From: Actinostola sp. cb2023
Taxonomy: Eukaryota; Cnidaria; Anthozoa; Actiniaria; Actinostolidae
Direction of reading: 5' to 3'
Length of the DNA stretch: 64,000 bases
NCBI GenBank assembly: GCA_033675265.1
Contig: JAUJYZ010000357.1
Location: forward strand, 248,001-312,000
Shown here: positions 59,361 to 64,000 of the stretch, piece by piece
How positions within the stretch are numbered: position 1 is the first letter of the stretch
Layout of the letters: the number at the start of each line of letters is the position of its first letter
Notes under the pieces: model-generated
Databases searched by the model: none
What the model saw: only the letters and a program-made list of their open reading frames with translations
What the model was told of the DNA's origin: nothing
Made by a program: the position numbers and the translations under genes

Positions 59361-59878
59361 TTTGAAAACAGGAATGCAGCACGAAGAGGATCATGGGTAG
59401 AAAGAACACAGGAAGCCCGCGTTTACCCACAGGTAGCCCAAGCTGTGTATGAGTACATTATTATAATATTTTTTAAAGTCATTATAAGAGAATGTATGTG
59501 GATAATGTCAATAAAATCAATAATATAATAAAGTTAAAATAAAGTCCTCTATAAAATCGTCTGTATCTTTTTCAATTATTCCTTTGCGGCCTGTGAAGAT
59601 TTGAAGGAAAGGAATGATTGAAAAAGATACCAACGATTTTATAGAGGATTTTATTTTACCTTTATTACCTTATTGATTTTATTGACATTTAATATTCACA
59701 TACATCAGTCTTATACATAATGTACTGATACACAGCTTGGGCTACCTGTGGTTTACCCAGAATGCCATGCTCTGGTACCAGTCTTCCTCGGGATGAAGAA
59801 AATTAACGAAGTGGAAGAGATTTTCTGACTTCCGTGTTTACCATATATTGCTTCAGTTTGTTTGCTCTTTGAGTGTCG
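59361..59878. promoter_or_regulatory. Shared bidirectional promoter region, TCTN1 / ETHE1
   Basis: The start codons of tectonic (minus) and ETHE1 (plus) face away from each other 518 bp apart, so both promoters must lie here unless 5' exons exist elsewhere. About 325 bp of this interval is a palindromic MITE (59427-59751). I see no clear TATA box. Confidence 0.5.
59427..59751. mobile_element. Palindromic MITE in the TCTN1/ETHE1 promoter
   Basis: The ends CCACAGGTAGCCCAAGCTGT and its reverse complement pair, and the match continues inward through the ATAAAATC..TCTTTTTCAAT..ATTCCTTT arms to a loop near 59590. The termini resemble the 2135-2409 palindrome (GGAAGCCCAAGCTGTGG), suggesting one family. 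Confidence 0.75.
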
Positions 59879-59905
59879 ATGGCGTCCAGGCTTGTATTTA
59901 GGCAG
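59879..59905 (+). CDS. ETHE1: ETHE1 exon 1
   Basis: Nine codons, MASRLVFRQ, then donor GTAAAT in phase 0. In-frame upstream TGA at 59867-59869 fixes this ATG as the first in its frame. Confidence 0.75.
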
Positions 59906-62900
59906 GTAAATAGATAAACGTTAAAACACTAGTGATCTTGGGGATGTTTCACTCGTAAAACTGTGGAATGAACGTCTTGATCTGTAGTAGAAGACGTGCT
60001 GCGAAGCATGCGTTGATGCAAATGGTTGAGCGTTTTCGGGTTTTACTTGTATTTGTATGGACATAGTCATATATTATTATCTTATTTAGGTATCAATTGA
60101 ACTCTTTGCTTTTCTTCTATCTTCTCTTCTCTTTTCTCTATTTTCACGTAATGTAGTAATTCGTGATGACGTCACAATTAGGTCAGTGGTTTGATTGATT
60201 TTGATTGATTTAATTTATTAGGAAGGTTTCCTGTTATTTATAAGTGAGGCCAAAGCCAGAGAATTAAATGGCTTATGTCAGCATAATATTACAGTATGGA
60301 CACTCGAACCGTGAACACTTAGTTTTTTTTCTAACACAAATATATAAATTATTGATTGAGCAAATTGAACAGAAAAATGATTTATTTTGATCACTAAGTG
60401 TATTTAACTCAATGCTGCATTTGAGAGGCTATGAGGCAATAGAAAGTTCAAAAAAAAAAAGTTCAAAAAAAACTTGAAGTGTTCACGGTTCGAGTGTCCA
60501 CACTGTAAAGTAGCTTTTACATGTATGGTAACTTTTAGCATACCAAAATATAATGTACATGTAGTACATGTAGTAAGCAACCCGGCGCCGGAAATGTCAT
60601 ACAAATTGATGTGAAATTGTTGAAAATATGAAGGTTATTGTAAAAGAGTTTGTCATTGCCGATTTAGGAGTCATTTATGCCCGACGTGTTTATCTTCTCT
60701 TCCCTTGAATTTGTATTCTCTCTTCTCTTCTCATATCTTCTCTTCTTTTTTTATTTTCTCTTTTCTCTTCTCTTTTATTCTCTTTTATTCTCATATCTTT
60801 TCTTGTCTACTCTTCTATTTTGCTCTCTTCCATGCAGTCATACTTGTTGGCATATCACTGTAATCCAAAATAAAGTTATAATCATTTCAGAGTGCGACTG
60901 TAATCTAAAATCTTTGGATGCCCTTTGAATGTTTGAATGTCTGATTTCAAATATTTAAAATCGAGATAATGCAGGTCAGCAGTCTCGCTTGGGCACCCAC
61001 AGTGTGGGGGATCCCTAGATATGGGTAGGGACTTACAATACATGTGTCATCCATCTGCTCGGCCCTTTTGCTGTCCATCGTGGATAAAATCAACAGGCAC
61101 TTGAGCAAGCGAATAGGCATTTCCCAAGATACAGTTAAGTGAATCATGTACTGGCCAAAGCCTCGGTTTCATAATAATAATAATAATAATACTTACAAAA
61201 AAAAGTTCATTACAGTAACTGTTTTTCTAAATGGTGAACTTTATATCATGGAAATTATATTAGCAACTTTAAAATGTAGGTGCTTCATTGTCAAATCGCC
61301 CAATAAAAGCCATCTTATCATTAATACCAAATCTCAGTACACGATGGTATGCAATGAAACCGAGGCTTTGGCCAGTACAGGACTCACTCAACTGTATCTT
61401 GAGAATTAAAGAACTATTGAGAATCTCATAGTTAGGCTGATCATTGTGGATCAATTTATCCCACCCTCCCTCCCATCTCTAGCCTGTGAACAGGCTCTCC
61501 AAGGGGAGGGGGAGGGGACTGAGGAGGAGGGGGAAGGGGGCGAGATCCCATCTCGAAAGTCATTTCTGACCTTGTGAGGAATGTTTATTATCTGAATTGC
61601 ACCTTTACTACAGTACATGTACATGTACAGCTATTTCAAAAAAGGTTGTCCTGTGTTTTGTGAGTATTGCGTATTGCACTTTGCGTATTGCATTGTGTAT
61701 TGCACTTTGCATATTGCATTGTGTATTGCACTTTGCGTATTGCATTGTGTATTGCACTTTGCGTATTGCATTGTGTATTGCACTTTGCGTATTGCATTGT
61801 GTATTGCACTTTGCGTATTGCATTGTGTATTGCATATTGCATTGTGTATTGCACTTTGCATATTGCATTGCGTATTGCACTTTGTGTAGTGCATTGTGTA
61901 TTCGATGATTGAAATACGTCTTAGGTGTATAAAACAGTCATGCCGCCACCATATATAGTGATGGGCTTCAATGGAAAGTTATCTGGTTTGTCGACATTTT
62001 GAGCTCAGTGAGTAGAAAAATGATTCTCAGTATATAATAATATATGCAAAACGCAATAAGCACGGAGCACGAGACAACGTTTTTTGAAATAGCTGTACAT
62101 TTTTATATTTTTTCAACTCACGAGGGGGACTATTGGCGACCATAGGACCTCCGTCCCCCACCCACCTCCACTATTCATTTGACTCATTTTCTTTCTCATT
62201 TTGTTAAGAGAGACTTTTCTCTCCTTATTTTCAGCTTATCGATTTTGAGTCATTCACATTCACATACCTTCTTGGATGCAGCAAAACAAGACAAGCCGTC
62301 ATAATTGATCCTGTAGATACCCAGGTAAAGTGAGTGAGTGAATAAATGGATGGATGGATGGATGGATGGATGGATGGATGGATGGATGGATGGATGGATG
62401 GATGGATGGATGGATGGATGGATGGATGGATGGATGGATGGATGGATGGATGGATGGATGGATGGATGGATGGATGGATGGATGGATGGATGGATGGATG
62501 GATGGATGGATGGATGGATGGATGGATGGATGGATGGATGGATGGATGGATGGATGGATGGATGGATGGATGGATGGATGGATGGATGGATGGATGGATG
62601 GATGGATGGATGGATGGATGGATGATGGATGGATGGATGGATGGATGGATGGATGGATGGATGGATGGATGGATGGATGGATGGATGGATGGATGGATGG
62701 ATGGATGGATGGATGGATGGATGAATGAATGAATGCATGGATGGATGGATGGATGAATGAATGGAAAGTCAAAATTCAATATGACGGCTGTCCTATTAAA
62801 ACCAGTATATACTTGATACTGATTGGTCGACCTTCCTAGGTTGACCAATCAGAAACGAGAGTGATTTTGACTTCCGGAACAAGTTATGGAAACAGACTTC

Positions 62901-63074
62901 ATTCCCAGGGGTATTTCTCTGGGAGCGAGAAACGAGCGACAGAATATACAAACGTACCCCTGGGTTCCCGAGGATGCGGCACGTTGTAAATACATGTACT
63001 AATACTTTTCTGTTTTTAGGCCAAAAGAGATATAAAACTCGTTCATGAATTGGATCTCAAGCTCATCTACGCAA
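59879..63074 (+). CDS. ETHE1: ETHE1 persulfide dioxygenase, 5' part (exons 1-3; continues beyond window)
   Basis: ETHE1 is the mitochondrial non-haem iron sulfur dioxygenase that oxidises glutathione persulfide in sulfide detoxification; it has a metallo-beta-lactamase fold. Three phase-matched exons give [39 protein letters not shown] and [18 protein letters not shown]. These follow the family order of a CTFTYLLG strand, AV.IDPV, then a RD..L..EL.L.L.YA helix-strand. The next exon should carry the iron-binding HxHxDH motif (NTHCHADH region), but I find none before 64000, so the rest lies outside. An in-frame TGA lies 12 bases upstream of the ATG. The N-terminus is short for a mitochondrial presequence. 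Intron 1 holds MITEs and intron 2 a large (TGGA)n tract. Confidence 0.88.
60291..60506. mobile_element. MITE in ETHE1 intron 1 (ACAGTRTGGACACTCGAACC ends)
   Basis: ACAGTATGGACACTCGAACC and GTGAACACTTA at left, mirrored at right; TA flanks suggest Tc1/mariner type. Confidence 0.65.
60705..60835 (+). repeat. TTCTC pyrimidine-rich tract
   Basis: Irregular TCTTCTCTTCTCATATC repeats in ETHE1 intron 1. Confidence 0.7.
61125..61401. mobile_element. TIR element in ETHE1 intron 1
   Basis: CAAGATACAGTTAAGTGAAT..GGCCAAAGCCTCGGTTTCAT mirrored at right; centre has (AAT)n. Confidence 0.7.
61626..62097. mobile_element. TIR element containing a TATTGCACTTTGCG minisatellite
   Basis: TACAGCTATTTCAAAAAAGG and TTGTC mirrored at right (GACAACGTTTTTTGAAATAG). 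Inside, 26-bp units of GTATTGCACTTTGCGTATTG fill 61669-61900. Confidence 0.75.
62235..62324 (+). CDS. ETHE1: ETHE1 exon 2
   Basis: Acceptor TTTTCAG and donor GTAAAG, 30 codons in phase 0. It contains FTFTYLLG and AVIIDPV, the first strands of the ETHE1 metallo-beta-lactamase fold. The microsatellite begins about 20 bp after the donor. Confidence 0.88.
62345..62760 (+). repeat. (TGGA)n microsatellite, about 415 bp
   Basis: Nearly pure TGGA repeats with a one-base slip at 62623 and AATG variants at the right end. Starts about 20 bp after the ETHE1 exon 2 donor. Frames across it are artefacts. Confidence 0.95.
63020..63074 (+). CDS. ETHE1: ETHE1 exon 3
   Basis: Acceptor TGTTTTTAG and donor GTATGT; 55 nt, phase 0 to 1. 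It reads [18 protein letters not shown] plus one base. In the family this is directly followed by NTHxHADH. Confidence 0.85.
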
Positions 63075-64000
63075 GTATGTTTTAGACATTGATTATTATT
63101 AATCCTGAACTCATGAACATTACTTAGATAAACTTTGGATAATGCTACTTGTCCATTCATTTAGTACATGTACAAATGTACATTCTATAAATGGTTGGAT
63201 GGTACTGGGGACGTACCATTGCAAACTAGACCTTAACTTCAAGGTTAACTCGTGCTCTTGATGATTGAGCTAGTAGAAATGAAACTTTGAAGATTTTGAT
63301 TATTAACATCTGTATTGTGTCGATTTTTCATCTAGACTTTGAAATAAAGTGTTTTGGGGCGATCGACTGAAGTCCGGCTTCACCATCATGTAATAATATT
63401 AAATGTTTACACGATACGTATTGAATTCACAGACACTAAAATTTGTTCGAAAAGTAAAATAATCGTAGAAACTGACGACAATAAATACCATGATAAAACG
63501 TAATCGGGTAATTGGCACTACTCGGGGAAATAAGATTTATTTGGATATTATTAATAATAGCAACCTTTACGGCTTCAACTCCGGTGATGAATACAGTGAA
63601 TTTAAGCTTGTATGTATGGACGACCAGCTATTCGTGTGCTTATCTTCTGGCAAGATTACTTGCTAGATATCAGTCCACTTAATTCGAACGTTCCTCAGTT
63701 TTGTGTATGAGTTCGTTTATCGTTTCTCAAAAGCATCATTTTTCTATATCGTTCCCTAAAAATATAACAATTTATTATTCGCTGAAGATGAAGTGAATAT
63801 CGGTGAATATTCATCCCGAGACGAAATCAAGGTGAATATTCACCATTATCACTGAGCCTGAGGTGAATAATTATTTTAGTATAATTTTAGACTTGAATAT
63901 CAGAGAAAAGACGAAATTCAGGATTTAAAAAAACGTTTTATTGGTACTTTCGCGTTGGTGATTTTACTTGAACTGCTCTCGACCAGTGATTATCGTCTCA
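63075..64000. other. ETHE1 intron 3 start; no further exon seen
   Basis: No HxHxDH-coding segment found. GGTGAATATTCA words near 63805-63870 look like the edge of a MITE cut by the window end. Confidence 0.4.

Noticed and set aside
61597..61912. Cys-rich [10 protein letters not shown] open frames
   Set aside because: Translations of the 26-bp TATTGCACTTTGCG minisatellite in a TIR element.
62231..62848. Long open frames of IHPS or MDGW repeats over 160-200 codons
   Set aside because: They are translations of the (TGGA)n microsatellite, open in several frames on both strands.
1..64000. CRISPR array, operons or bacterial genes
   Set aside because: Spliced genes, MITEs and microsatellites show animal nuclear DNA; the tandem repeats lack unique spacers of even size.
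1..64000. tRNA or rRNA genes
   Set aside because: I found no cloverleaf with conserved A and B boxes and no rRNA core sequence; a tRNA scan was not possible.

Overview
The window is animal nuclear DNA: AT-rich, intron-rich and crowded with nested transposons. Fold-back elements, a Penelope-like element and a LINE fragment, together with an intronless GT31 glycosyltransferase, suggest an invertebrate, most likely an anthozoan cnidarian. The species cannot be fixed from sequence alone.

Two conserved host genes form a head-to-head pair near the right end. On the minus strand, a tectonic gene (TCTN1-like, ciliary transition zone) runs from its ATG at 59360 to its stop at 16199. I assembled 14 exons by reading splice sites, phase and family motifs; the model gives 584 residues. 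On the plus strand, ETHE1 (mitochondrial persulfide dioxygenase) starts at 59879; three exons are visible and the gene leaves the window. The 518 bp between the two ATGs contain a 325-bp palindromic MITE.

The tectonic gene is unusual in five ways. The cysteine-rich exon 2 carries a one-base deletion. Two introns (8 and 13) appear to be GC-AG. The end of exon 5 with its donor has been duplicated five times downstream. A 63-bp minisatellite abuts the exon 10 acceptor. A 2.2-kb transposon sits 21 bp from exon 2. Intron 11 is about 28 kb and holds an intronless beta-1,3-galactosyltransferase-like gene on the same strand (31871-32911), a 5'-truncated Penelope-like element, a LINE tail and many DNA elements.

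Region by region: 1-16128 has no host gene that I recognise. It contains fold-back MITEs and a nest of elements at 5970-13875. 16199-17130 holds tectonic exons 14 to 12. 17131-45325 is intron 11, dominated by hairpin-ended, Helentron/HINE-like elements (families A and B), TIR elements with minisatellite arms, GT31, and small membrane-protein ORFs carried by the mobile elements. 45326-59360 holds tectonic exons 11 to 1 with MITEs in most introns, including a TIR element carrying a RecQ-helicase fragment. 59361-64000 holds the shared promoter and the 5' part of ETHE1, with a (TGGA)n tract of about 415 bp just after its exon 2.

All calls come from reading the sequence. Protein family names rest on remembered family motifs, not on searches.
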